Shown here: piece after piece, positions 22,317-34,104 of the stretch
Layout: every line of letters begins with the position of its first letter
Numbering within the stretch: position 1 is the first letter of the stretch
Position numbers and translations under genes: made by a program
From: Wolfiporia cocos
Taxonomy: Eukaryota > Basidiomycota > Agaricomycetes > Polyporales > Phaeolaceae
Reading direction: 5' to 3'
Assembly (NCBI GenBank): GCA_029448655.1
Contig: JACCLO010000002.1
Location: 3,348,001 to 3,412,000 of the forward strand
Length of the DNA stretch: 64,000 nt
The notes under the pieces: generated by a model
Told to the model about the DNA's origin: nothing
The model's input: only the letters and a program-made list of their open reading frames with translations
The model's database searches: none

Positions 22317-25300
22317 CTACGCAAATAATAAATCCTGTTCCGCCGCTGGTTTCATCTCTCTCCTTGCTTGTATTAACTTGTGCTTGATCAACATTAGTTT
22401 GCGGATGGTGGATGGTTTGAGACTGGCACGGTGTAATGAGACAACATCTCGGCCAGATGAGAATGCCTGCTCAACAGCAACAGCGGAACCTATGAATTAT
22501 TGAGTAAAACTGATGCTATAGATAAATGAACGACATACCGGGGATGCAGAGAATGTCACACGCAAACCGGCATAGATTTGGGAACATCCGTTGGTGCTCT
22601 TTCCACCAATGCAGCGGGTCAGTGCCTGTGCTGTTACAGTCACATGGGAAGCCCAAGGGCTTCAAGCCGAGGTATTTGTCAATCTCATCTGCAGGCAACA
22701 TCTGCGGTTCCACTGCATATGAAGCGAAGAAATTGAAATTAATGGGAGTGCGCTGAGAATTTGATTGTTCATCATGTCCATTCGGTACTGTTGTCACTGT
22801 ATTGCATGTAGGATGCAGTACAAAATGTTTGCGGTAGTGAGCCTTGAGCGATTCCTTTGCATTTTCAATATGCTGCATATACTGTTCTTGACTTTCCGAA
22901 TTGGTATCCTTCAAAGCTTCTGCCTTTAGACCCTCATAATTTATGCGAGGGTCAAGCACTGTATTGAAAATTGTAAGCTGCAAGAAATGTGAGAATGGTC
23001 ATCGAATACAAACAACATGCCCAAATATAATACAGAGACTCTTCAAAGAATGTATGGTATTCCGAGAGTTTGATATATGCCTTGATCAATCCACCATGCA
23101 GCTGCGAAGGTGAACCAGGTGAAAGGCACTCCATTGCCTGTTTGAGGTGATCCTGTAATAAATGGAATATTGTGTGCACAAATGAGAGCGTCACATCACG
23201 AGAAGAGGACATTTGCTCTGTTGTGGAGCGGAACATCCATAGCCAATCTGTGACCAGTTTCAGAGCACCCCATTCTGCTTCATCAAGCTCGAGCTGGCGA
23301 AGGTCACGGTGCTTTGCAACGAAAGACTGGATGGCTTCCTGATATTTGATTGCATGGCCTAATGAATGCATTAGCTCAAGCGTAGGCCAGAATGTGATGT
23401 GAAAGTTACAAAGCATTTGATGAGTTGATGACCAGCGGGTCTTGACATCAAGGATAAGCATTAATGCCTCGTCGGCCACATCTGCTGTGCTAGCTTGATG
23501 CCTTAGTGAAAGGCTGACCTCATCGAGCCACTGGCGCTTGCGCTGCGGGCTTGATCGTACTACACGAACAATCTTGCGGATCTGAGCCAACAATGAAATG
23601 AGCAATTCCGCCACATATGCTATGGTGCATACCTTATCAAGAGCAGGCAGAATGTGCACTGGCGCATTTGAGCTGCGATTCTCAGAGTCTGTTTCAGCAT
23701 GCAACTCAAGGTCGCTAGTCTGGCTTCTTAAGTCATCAGCTGCAGTTGACAAGGGTTCTTGGACAGATTCTTGATAGTTGTCAGGTGTAGCCTGATAACT
23801 CCTGCATGCACCACTGGCTGCCTTTGCACCAATAATTAGAAATAATGTATTTCTCATATGATTTGACTTACTGAGCTGCTGCTTGCCGCACTTGCATGCA
23901 TAAAGGCACCAATAGCCATGAGGAGCTACAGAGATCAATGAGATACAATGTTTATGACAAGAGAGATGAAAGCATACCTCAATTGCCGACAAATGAATTG
24001 TATGGGGCATACAACGCATCTGTGCTTCAACAGCATGAAACGGAATCCCTTCATGGGAAAAGCGCTCTTCAAGTGCTCGCATCATTTTGTCATTATTTGT
24101 CGCATTGTCAGCAACAACAGCCTGGATCTGTTAGGTAGTTCAATCAGGGGAACTAAACAAATATTGTCAGCGTACTCGTTTTTTGAGCCCATAGAAATCA
24201 ATTGTCTGCCAGACTGCGTTGGCGAGATTCTCTCCAAAGTGTTCACCAATCAGGTCACAGAAGTCAATCATGATTTCCTCTAGATTGAGACAATCAGTAA
24301 ATGTTATGCACATTTAACCATATCAATTTACCTCGGTCCCAGCTCTCCATCACATAAGTCAAAATTATACACATAAACGCCCATTGGTTACTTGATGTCC
24401 AACAATATAGGACAAGCGAGAATTTGCCATCGGTGTCCTGATTGATTGGGTTAGCTGGCTGACCAAGATATCCATCATGTAAAAACTCACTGCAAGCATT
24501 GTCTTTATATCAGAAACTATATCGTCACCCATTTCCATCAACCGCCTCTTCACTGTCTCGGAGCTAGGTACCTTGAACTCCTTGCCGAGCCTGTCACAGA
24601 TTATACCTGTAAAGGCATCTGGATGTTACGGAGTAATTAACTAGGGTATACGGAGGAAATACGTGGGTATAACCTGAACAATGCTACCCGTAGACGCTAA
24701 GCGTGGGAATCTGAACTGCAGATATAGCCGGACCCTTGATAACAGCCAAGCTGTTATCGTAGCCCTTTTGGGGGAGTGGTCTATAACACCACTCATAAGC
24801 GCGTTGCATTGGGTCCGCTGCGCGTCTTGTGATATAATAACAGCTTACCCGGTCGCCGGTTCGAACCTGGGCAGTGGCAAACGCTAATTGGGGGCGTTAA
24901 TAAGTCACATGCCTGGGGCGCTTCCGAACCACTGGTGGCTGAGGGAAAAGTACCCACCACGTGACCCCCATGTATCATGGGGCCCCGCTTGTCGGGGATA
25001 AGATTGGTCAAAAGTTGCGTGGTAAAAACTACTATTAAAATAGCCTTAACCCGCTCCCAAAATCCAGGGATTAAGTCGGGCCTTCAAGAGGTTGGCACAC
25101 ACGTCACAAAATAACTAAGGGGGAGACGGGCTCCCTACCACCGGACTAGTCACCCGGTGGGTAACATATAAATAACCGCGTGACACATGCATAGTAGAAG
25201 TGATACTTAGTACCGGGGGCGGCTTGATGCAGCCTAGTTACCTCCTTAACCAGAGACGGTTAATCCTTGAAGTGGGGGTAATGTCACAGATTATACCTGT

Positions 25301-26879
25301 AAAGGCATCTGGATGTTACGGAGTAATTAACTAGGGTATACGGAGGAAATACGTGGGTATAACCTGAACAATGCTACCCGTAGACGCTAAGCGTGGGAAT
25401 CTGAACTGCAGATATAGCCGGACCCTTGATAACAGCCAAGCTGTTATCGTAGCCCTTTTGGGGGAGTGGTCTATAACACCACTCATAAGCGCGTTGCATT
25501 GGGTCCGCTGCGCGTCTTGTGATAGAGCCGACTAACATACTGCAGAAGACGAATGAATTCGGGTGCTTCGACAGCATTAAACGGCTGATCGCATGCCGCT
25601 ACCCATTGTGCAAGATACCGTTCATACTTTGTACGGTCAAACGGCTCCTATGCAACATCAGAAATTACTACAAAACACAGTTAGTGCAAATTTACGTACT
25701 GGTTTTTTAACCGTTTCGCTGGATACCAAGCTACGTTGTGGCAAATTCTCGGGATCATATCCAAGGCGATCAAGTGGCAATTCACCCTGTGCAACCATGA
25801 GCTCACCCAGTGCCGGGCAGCCCCCGGTCTTATGCTTGTTCTCGAGAACTCTAAACAGGGCATATAATTTACTGCTAACAGACTTTAGATGATTCCGTAA
25901 GCCACTCTGCGAGCCATTCATTGCCTGTGGGTGACTCGGAGCACTTTGAAATCTCCATGCCTGCACCTGTAGAGTTTGTCACCATGTTTCCAGCTACGAT
26001 GGTGCTGTGAGAGGTTCTCGGTGATTTCTGTGTAAAAGAGGTATAGGTATATTGGCGGGATTGGCTTCTGTTATAAACGGTTGAGTCCACCACCTTTGAT
26101 TTTGCGTCAAGCATGACTCACTTTCGCTACATTGCGCCGCGTGGGCTGGCTATCTTCGCTACAAGCATTACTGCTCTGAGAGAGTGAATGTGCAGCTGAC
26201 GTGGCACTAATAATAGATGTATAATTTTCAGAGATCAAATTACAGCGACACTCACAGTTGTTGATACAGTGCACATTGTGCATCAGCACGCAGCACCAAT
26301 TCATTATTTTTGGTAGCTGCGTGGTGGCGCTTGGTGGTGCATTTATTACGCTCACCTGATTTCCGCCTGCGCTTCTGCTTGGGTAAGGTTTTTGCGATTG
26401 CCTGTTGGGATTTCTCAGCTGCTAGACGCTTCGGAAGGTGCACTTTTTCGAAGTTGGTCATGCGTGGAAGGATGCTCGCAACCTGAAATGCATTACAATG
26501 GACCAAATGAATTGCACAGAAAAATTAAAATGTACCTCTCGGCCATCAATTTTGTCCGGATCGACCTCATCCTTGCTTGCTGTCTCAGAATCTCCATCGG
26601 AATAGCTTGAATCACCAGATGAAGCTTCAGGAATACCCTGGCTCAAGCCTTCATGTACAGGCTGATTCTCAGATACTAGCTGCTAAATGCCAGCAGGATC
26701 ACTGTATCAGTACTAACGTTGTGATGTGCTAGTTCTGAATTTGATCTCACAGTTTGTGACCGCTGGAGCTGATCTAACGACAATAATTGAGGGATGAGAC
26801 TCTTGTGATTCAACTTGTTATCACTCACTGAAACTCTCACCGTGGATTTGCTGGCTCATTTTGTTCACAATGTGTGCAA
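22317..26879 (-). pseudogene. hAT-family transposase, split by an LTR element
   Basis: A multi-exon gene runs from a likely ATG at 26879 (MSQQIHG then a donor) to TAG at 22317-22319. Recognisable blocks in order are a basic KQKRRRKSG region; CPALGELMVAQGE; FDRTKYERYLAQWVAACDQPF; FIRLLQYV, then the insertion; KEFKVPSSETVKRR; AFMCIILTYVMESWD; IIDFCDLIGEHFGENLANA; VVADNATNNDKMMRAL; CMPHTIHLSAIE (hAT RNase-H-like catalytic region); LDVKTRWSSTHQML; and the C-terminal dimerisation region LHWWKEHQRMFPNLCRFACDILCIPG, AVAVEQAFSSGRDV, LHRASLKPSTIRKLM. DNATNND and the dimerisation core are well kept, so it was probably functional until the insertion. The transposase would cut and paste H3 and perhaps related small elements. 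Confidence 0.87.
24592..25524. mobile_element. Terminal-repeat retrotransposon in miniature with two apparently identical LTRs
   Basis: LTRs of 243 bp lie at 24592-24834 and 25282-25524 and appear identical. They begin TGTCACAGATTATACC and end CTTGTGATA, and the 5-bp duplication GAGCC flanks the whole (24587-24591, 25525-25529). The 447-bp interior has no coding capacity. It has a purine-rich tract AGTGGGGGTA just before the right LTR and a tRNA T-arm-like GGTTCGAACC near 24860. It splits the hAT transposase between LLQYVSRL and GKEFKVPSS. Identical LTRs imply recent insertion, mobilised in trans. Confidence 0.88.
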
Positions 26880-27470
26880 TGTGAGCTAGCACTGCCAGTC
26901 AATGATATCAGAGCCGTAGATATATGCTTCGCGTACCTTCAAAAGGGATCACACATGTTTTGTAGCCGACAATGATGCTGATGTCCGTGATCATGAGTAT
27001 CTCACATTGCCGAGGGTAAGGAATGTAATAGTTAGTAGTACCTAGTATTGCTCATAGTGCTGACACGCGTCAATGGTACTGTGCTAGAACCTCACTTGTC
27101 ATTGTGATCACAGTGTCTACTTACACACAGCGGGGCGGGTAGAAGATACATTGCGCACTGTGGAAGGAACAGACCACGTTGTAAGAGCGTGGCTGTGGGC
27201 TGCTGCGCTGCGCAGTACGGCCGTATACACGTACAAATACTGTACTGATACAGTATTGAACCGTATCGTATCCGTATCATATCCGGGTATTGCCGACCGT
27301 ATACGGTACGGCCGTAACCGTATCCGTACGGTCCGTATTCTGTAAAATACGGTACGGTTTGGTGCCCTACTGAGCCGTCGTAAGCTGCCCCCAAGGCTCA
27401 GCTCGGCCTGGCTTAAGTCGGCTTGGCCAGGCCCGGCTCACGGCTTTGAGCCGGGCTTTGCACATCACTA

Positions 27471-27796
27471 TTTGTGCGAGCATTTGATCTTGATGAGCGG
27501 CTTGTGGGCGTCGCCTTCCTAGACATTGGTGTCTACATCACGAAACCTTGGGCTGTCAAGAATCTTCTGGTGATCGGAGATGCCGTGAAGAGTGTATGGT
27601 TTGTGGGATTCCAGGTCAGTCTCCACTGGTATGCACCTGCGCTTGCGTGCTCATCGGCTGAAATAGGAGGACCCGTACAAACTCGTAATCCTTGGGAAAG
27701 ATCCATACCATGTCTGTGTGACCAGCGCAGATCTGTTCTTCATGGATAGCCAGGTCTCACTGTTGGTTGGGGATGAGGAAGGCGTAGTTAGAATAT
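27471..27796 (+). pseudogene. CFT1: CFT1 (CPSF160) pseudogene, right part
   Basis: This resumes in the same exon after the H2 target duplication: RAFDLDERLVGVAFLDIGVYITKPWAVKNLLVIGDAVKSVWFVGFQ is continuous with the IFVR block to the left. An intron of about 52 nt follows (donor GTCAGT after GGGATTCCAG, acceptor AAATAG), then EDPYKLVILGKDPYHVCVTSADLFF and VSLLVGDEEGVVRI. Homology stops at TGA near 27796, where Plavaka-associated sequence begins; the conserved MYEYDP continuation is missing. The rest of the C-terminal propeller is absent from the window. Confidence 0.85.
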
Positions 27797-27972
27797 GACA
27801 CGCTGCTGCCCATTGCCAAGCTATGCACATTTTTTGTAATTATCCTGATAGATGCATGTGGTGCTTATCTACGCTGCAACAATCTTACCGGCATCTGATC
27901 CCCTGAAATTAACAAAATCTGTGTAATTTTTCGCTCTATTGTACGTCTCTGATGTCAGATGATCGTGTAAAA

Positions 27973-27982
27973 TATATATAAG
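27973..27982 (+). promoter_or_regulatory. TATA box of the Plavaka transposase gene
   Basis: TATATATAAG lies about 60 bp upstream of the ATG at 28042, a normal position for a core promoter. Inferred from sequence only. Confidence 0.45.
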
Positions 27983-28041
27983 AAGATTGTGTGACCCTTG
28001 GAGCCATTACAGACTTGAACCGCAACCAACACCACCCCACC

Positions 28042-31000
28042 ATGTCTGTTTTCCCCGGATGTCTGCAACACTTTTCTGCTCGTGGCTTGACACTACACCT
28101 CCAGCTCACTACCAATCCATCATGTGTTGCAGTATATCAAGATCAGCTGAGAATCCAGGTTGATCACCATGATGGCTCAGATGTTGAGATGGATGACAAC
28201 AATGATAGTGATATTGCTCTAGGTATGCTTCTATTCCATATAATGATGCAGTGCATTAAACATTTTGTCAGATGCCACTGTACACAACAATATGGAGATG
28301 AACAATACTGAGTATGCCCAAGGTATTCAAATCAATTGCTAAGTTTGTTTAGTATATTCAATGTGCTCTCTGACTTTAAGAACTGGACCAATTAGAGTCA
28401 GGTTCTGAATTTGGATCTGAAGGAGATGGGGAATCTCCAGTGCAATTTCACATTGATGCTGGCATCTCATCACAGGATCCAGATGATGAAGACATCTCAT
28501 CATGGTCAGCTGGAAGAGACCACATTGAGGAACTTCTTAGGCAGAAGGTTTTCATAGAGGAATTCCCTGGACCTATGGCTGGCTGCCCAGTGCAATCAAA
28601 GACTCAAACAGGCTATGATTTATATGAAAACAGCCTTGGTAATCAACAGACCAATATATGGGTACCATTTTCATCAAGAATGGACTGGGAGATTGCACGA
28701 TGGGCAAAACTCCAAGGCCCTAGCTCAACTGCATTCTCTGATTTATTGGCTATTGATGGAGTGAGTACACTAAGCCCCTACTAATTTAGCTATCTCTAAA
28801 TACTAAATCAGGTGGTTGAGGCCTTGGGGTTGTCCTACAAAGATTCCAATGAGCTCAATGCCATAATTGACAGAGGTATTCCTGGAAATCCTCATTTTCA
28901 GTGTAAGAATGTTGCTGTGGCTGGTGAAACATACCAGGTCTATTTCCGTGACATCATAGAATGCATAAAGGCCTTGTTTGGGGATCCAGAAATTGCACGC
29001 TATCTTGTTTTTGCTCCTGAAAGGCACTATGCCAATGCTCAGAAGACTACCCGCTTATATCATGATATGCGCACTGGTGATTGGTGGTGGACAGCACAGG
29101 TGAGCACAAAATAAATCAGAATCCATATCAGAATAAATTTAAATAGCCACAGGAAGCCATTGAAAAACAGATACCTGGTGCCACAATTATTCCTGTCATT
29201 ATTTCTTCTGACAAAACCCAGATTACATTGTTTTGCAACAAGACTGCATATCCTGTCTATTGAACCATTGGCAATATTCCAAAAGAAATTCGCCGCAAGC
29301 TATCTCAAAGATCTTATGTTTTACTTGCATACCTTCCCACAACACGGCTAGAGCACTTGAAGAGCAAAGCATTACGTCAAAGGGCAGTGGCAAATATCTT
29401 CCATGCTTGTATGGGTCGGATTCTGTCCCCACTGAAAGAGGCAGGACTTGATGGTATAGCAATGACTACAGGAATGGGCTTTGTGCATAGGACCCATCCA
29501 CTGCTTGCTGCATACTCTGGAGATTATCTTGAGCAAATTCTTGTTGCTGGTATCAAATCAGGTGAATGTCCTGAGTGTGAAATCCCTCGGACTGAACTTG
29601 GTAGCTTTGGAACAGTTTATCCAACAAGGGATTTAGTCAAAATTCTTGATGCCCTATCACTTGTAGATCAACCCCCCTAGATATATGGTGCAGCATGTCA
29701 TGATGCTGGAATCAAGCCCATATACCACCCATTTTGGGAGGACTTGCCTTATGCTGACATTTATCTTTCCATTGCACCAGACATATTACATCAGCTTTTC
29801 CAAGGAATTCTGAAGCATCTATGCAATTGGATTAAATCTGCATATGATAACATGGAGCTAGATGCACATTGCCACAGCATGCCACCAAATTGCCACACTC
29901 ATTTATTCAGCAAAGGTATTACTACACTATCCCGGCTGACTGGCCAAGAGCACAGTTATATCTCCAGCATTTTGCTTGGGTTGATCATTGATCAACATCT
30001 ACCTAACAATATGTCTCCAGCATGACTCATCAGAGCAGTACGTGCAATGCTAGATTTTGTGTTCACTGCACAATATCCAGTGCATACCATGGAGACACTT
30101 CAGAGTCTTGAAGATGCCCTAGAACAGTTTCATGCCAACAAAGACATCTTAATAGATCTTGGAATCAGGCATGATTTCAAGATCCCCAAGCTACATTGTA
30201 TCAGCCATTGGAAGAGGTTGATAGAATGGTTTGGCACTCCAGATAACTTCAACACTGAGTATACTGAACATCTTCACATTGACTTTGCAAAGAAGGCATA
30301 TCGTGCACCTAATCACAGAGATGAATTTTCTCAAATGACAATTTGGTTGGAGCGCAAAGAAAAAATCCTAAAACATGACAAATTCATCCAATGGTGTCTT
30401 TCTGGCCATCCTCATCTGTCAACAGTTAATGCATATGGGAATCCTCCTCCTCATTGTCTTATAATGACAAAACATCCCTCTTTGAAGTCAGTTGACTTTG
30501 ATGACATTATAAACAAATACCAAGCCATCCTCATCAAAGACACCCTTGCAAAATTTATCATTCAATTCAACAATCCTGCCTGGACATCTAGACAAGTTGT
30601 GACCCATGCTGCAGGATTCACTTTACTCTTCAATCATTTGGCTGTATATCACAAAGCAAAGTTTTGGCTAGGTGACCAACAACACCCCAGATTGGCTTCA
30701 GATGAATATGATGTGATCCATGCCCAACCAGGGCATATCAACTCAAAACAGAAAAGTGTAACTGGTCAATTTGACACAGTACTGGTGAACACTGGATCTG
30801 GTCTATATTCTGGGTTGAAAGGTAAATTGGAATAATTCACATATTAAATATGGCTCATTCTTTCTAGGGTATTGGATTGGCCAAGTACAGGTCTTGTTCT
30901 CATTGCCACCAAGTGCAAGTGTTCACATTTCAACATCAACACCTCCTCCCAGATATCTTGCATATGTTGAATGGTTCTCCCCACTCAGACATCCTGTTGG

Positions 31001-31127
31001 AGATCATGGGCTTTATAGAATTTCACGTTCCATTCACAATGGCTATCCTGTTTCTTCAGTTATACCCCTAGCTAATATCCGCAGAAGTGTTCACTTATTT
31101 CCAAGATTTGGTATAAATGCTTCCTAG
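28042..31127 (+). pseudogene. Plavaka-family transposase, two in-frame stops
   Basis: ATG at 28042 opens MSVFPGCLQHFSARGLTLHLQLT, a zinc-finger-like start with CL-F-GL-H spacing. After short introns come DHIEELLRQKVF; SSRMDWEIARWAK; a transposase core with GDPEIARYLVFAPERHY and GDWWWTAQ; KTQITLFCNKTAYPVYLTIGNIPK; HPLLAAYSGDYLEQILVAG; IYLSIAPDILHQLFQGILKHL; DIRHDFKIPKLHCI-like RHDFKIPKLHCISHW; NTEYTEHLHIDFAKKAYRA. The ending is YLAYVEWFSPLRHP, VIPLANIRRSVHLFPRFG. This gene type is abundant in Agaricomycete genomes. TAG at 29678-29680 and TGA at 30023-30025 interrupt one otherwise continuous frame, so this copy is inactive. The TGA follows a position expected to be CGA. Confidence 0.85.
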
Positions 31128-31474
31128 GATTGGACCAGTACTAATGTACTTGAGAAATGTGACTCTTTCTACCTAAATTGCTTCTCTGACAGACATGCAT
31201 ATGCTACAATGTTTTAGCAGGATGTATCTAGGGTGTATCTAAAATTGCTTTACACAATTGCATGGTAGTTTGAACTTTTGTTATGGTTCTGGCAATCATG
31301 GATGAATTAGTGTATGATTAGTGTAGGATTAGTGTAGGATTAGTACAGGATTAGTGCAGGATTAGGAGAATGAACCACTTTTATGTGGATTAGATGGATT
31401 AGACACAGGCTAGGAGAATTATGACCTAATTAGTTCTTAATTTCTTTGAACTAGCAAAGTATATTTTTCCTGAT

Positions 31475-31653
31475 GCGCCCCTGTGCCAGGTCTGTCGCCT
31501 TCGATGTGCATGCCAGTGAGGTCGAGAAGGTATTTAGGACACCTCGTCGCTCACCACAAACAGCGAGTGCATCTCCTGCTACAGTCGTCAGAGAGACGGT
31601 ACAAATGTGGGGCAGGTCAGAGATGTTCAAAAGGGAACAGTGATAGCTATATT
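31475..31653. other. Unrecognised spacer between Plavaka and the next element
   Basis: It lies between the Plavaka right terminus and the CATCGGCAAAATGCG terminus at 31654. No coding or repeat signature was seen. Confidence 0.3.
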
Positions 31654-33480
31654 CATCGGCAAAATGCGAGGTCTCATATATAGTCCGTTAACTACTTTAA
31701 ATACCAGTTCAGTAGATTTACATATATATGAGCAGATATTACACATGGGGTATTCTGCGGACCATGCAAGAACAACACGGACAGTGAATGATTTATGAGG
31801 ACCGGGGTATCCATTGCAGGATCAAAGAGGACGGAAATAGTATTGGCAGGATCAACGAGGACAGAAATGGTAATGGCAGGATTAACTAGGACAGAAATAT
31901 CAATGGCAGGATTAACGAGGATAGGATTCAAGACACACTTCCACTTATGTAATTATGTGTATGATCATAGCCCTAGCTGAGCTCCACAGAGAGCACACGA
32001 AACAAAACGATGTGAATCTATTCTTGCTACATTAGTGGTGGGTTATATACTACAGGTCAGTTACAGCCATCATCAGAACCAAATACATTGAAGAAAAGGA
32101 GGCGTCGATACTTGCAAGAAATCCCTCATGTCGACAGTATACGGACCACACCGACAGTCTACATACAATTTGGCTGCAAGCTCACATTATATGCTAGTCT
32201 GCAACTCTGTTCAGCACATAGTAAATGTGGAAATAGCACGCACGCAGCACCGTTGGTCTTAAGCACGACCGATGTGGCAGAATAGCTTCCATGAGGTGAT
32301 GTCTGGGCACAGTGTAGTACATGACTTCATGACACAGGCAGTTCTCATCCAATTTAATAAATCACTTACTTGATCGGGCAACACATTTCGTCATATCTGT
32401 CATACTTTCAGTCGGCTCTTAAATCTTGTCAATAAAGCTGGCTCTTGTCATCGACGTGCTCAACCTTCTCTCTTCCTCAATAGATGTGTCCTCTCGACAT
32501 CCCAAGCCACGCCTTTCTAACCCACCCACTGCTCTCCCTCCTCCGTCTCTACTTCCTTGACTGACACCGTCCATGTAATTCCTGACTGATCTCGGCCACG
32601 CCTTGGTCGCTACTGGCTTAAATGTTGCTCTGGTCCTGCTCCCCTTGTGGAGGGTGCAACACAATGAGGTGAGCACCCTGCCTACTGCGTTTGCCACCTG
32701 CTTGTCCGTCAGGCACAAATGCTAAATAATGCCCCCCGCCACGTGCTCGTGGGCAGTCCTTGTTCGTGTGCTGATTCCCTCCCTCTATGCGTGCATGTAT
32801 GCACCGGTTTTACAAGGTGCGTTTCCTACCCACTCCTCCCACTGGACATTAAGCACGGCTTGCCAGGCCTGCGTTGATGTGCGTCGCATTCACTCCAACT
32901 GGCACCTTCACCGCGCATGCCTCCCTCTCCCTGGCATACCTATCTCACCTCGCTCTCTCAGCCACGGCAGGCAGCACAAAGGTAAAACCACAGACCTTCA
33001 CGTCACCGTCTATGCACTTTCCGTGCCTTCGTCCGTTGCGGATGCGGTGCTTGTCCGGTGGATGGACCTCCTCCACCTGTCGTTCATGACGGATGTCATA
33101 ACCGCGCTCATGTGTGTCCCCCCTTTGATCCTTCCCTTCCTTTCTGCTCGTAGCGACTCATGGCTGACATACTGTGTATGATGACAGTGAGCGCCGCGCG
33201 TGGGACGTGCGCGTGGCGGTGGCAGACGGCATCCACACTGCGCCCGCGGCGTACATTCATGCTGATACTATAAGCGCACCGCCATGCGCGCCACGGGCGG
33301 GAGTGGAGGTCACTGAATACATTTCTGTGGTTATTCCGTAGCTCCTTCGGTCAGTAGCTGTCCCTACTGATATGATTGTACATATACGTATTACGAATAA
33401 AATTGAGTACTGTGACTACAATATATTTTAATAGCTGCATTTTTGGAACCGGTGTCCTCAAGCAGTGTCCCCACTCTGCC
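31654..33480 (+). mobile_element. 2-kb minisatellite-ended TIR element, copy 4 (right end lost)
   Basis: It starts CATCGGCAAAATGCGAGG, with about four minisatellite units at 31795-31930. It continues through the family interior, including the promoter-like TTACTTGATCGGGCAACAC stretch near 32365 and the AATAAA-type region near 33400. Homology ends around 33480 after GGAACCGGTGTCC, so the CTCACCTGAGG minisatellite and right terminus are missing. Confidence 0.75.
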
Positions 33481-34104
33481 ATAAGTTCCTGGTAGATGCT
33501 AGGCAGGAAGGAGCCTTCGTCTTTGGATGAGTGCAGCTATATTTGTCTGATTTCTATTGGAAGGGGAATCGGAAAATCTATCACATTCGACCTCAAGGCC
33601 TCAACGTCAACGGTCATGCTGAATGTGTTTTTATATCAGAGTGTGCCACAAAGTGTGGCACGTTGCTGTGGTGGCGTCGTACTGACGCCGGAAGCCTTGA
33701 GATGCACGGAACAACAAACTTGGCTGTAACATTCATATGGATATTCTGCGTGGGTCTGTCGCCAAACCTGTGGATCATGAATGCATCCGATAAGCCAATT
33801 GTGCTCAGTTCCTAATTGCAACGTACTGGCATCACTATGTCTGCTTTTTGTGACTCCCCGCACACCGATCAAGAAGTTCAAACGGATCCGAGGCCTGTCG
33901 GCTATGGTAGGCCACCCGGGCCCCGAGCGCTGTCACTGCCGCTTACTATTAGGGCCGCACGGCAGGGGCGCAGTGAGTTATTATAACCCTGGTTGGCCCT
34001 ACCTCTTCTTAGATATGGCGAAACATGTCGGAAAATATGCAACATCCCGCTAGTGTCTGCGCAGCACTTCTCAGCCAGGAGTCTCCGCTCCCTCCAGATC
34101 AATT
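33481..34104. other. Unrecognised sequence upstream of the methyltransferase pseudogene
   Basis: Two overlapping plus-strand frames at 33496-33815 (for example SIGRGIGKSITFDL) faintly recall a nucleotide-binding start, but the match is too weak to name. The rest shows no family signature. Confidence 0.25.

Larger units (their letters stand above)
22079..27369. mobile_element. Autonomous-type hAT transposon with CGTATACGG subterminal repeats (H3)
   Basis: The termini TAGGGCACCA and TGGTGCCCTA are flanked by the perfect 8-bp duplication CTGAGCCG at 22071-22078 and 27370-27377, inside H2. Arrays of TACGGCCGTA/CGTATCCGTA lie at both ends (22095-22290; 27210-27355). It carries a hAT transposase gene on the minus strand, itself broken by the LTR element at 24592-25524. 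It is 5,291 bp in total, about 4.35 kb without that insertion. Confidence 0.92.
21557..27470. mobile_element. hAT-like element with GGCTCGGGCC-type subterminal repeats (H2), interrupting CFT1
   Basis: The termini TAGTGATGTGCAAAGCCCGG and inverted copy are flanked by the perfect 8-bp duplication TTTGTGCG at 21549-21556 and 27471-27478. The duplication lies inside the CFT1 codons for IFVR. The ends are dense in CCCGGCTC/GAGCCGGG words (21580-21700; 27370-27465). It is really a small (~0.6 kb) non-coding element opened by the transposase-carrying element at 22079-27369. Confidence 0.92.
27797..31474 (+). mobile_element. Plavaka-type DNA transposon, left end unclear
   Basis: The right terminus (31336-31474) ends TTTTTCCTGATG and is the inverted form of the CATCAGGAAAA terminus seen at 10289 and 62779. 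A degenerate tandem of AGGATTAGTGT words precedes it. No matching left terminus is found near 27800, where CFT1 homology stops, so the left end is probably truncated. The element carries the transposase gene at 28042-31127. Confidence 0.75.

Noticed and set aside
33496..33815. A short-chain dehydrogenase start (SIGRGIGKSITFDL)
   Set aside because: Only a short glycine motif is suggestive, the upstream beta strand and downstream catalytic Tyr/Lys are absent, and two overlapping frames are equally open.
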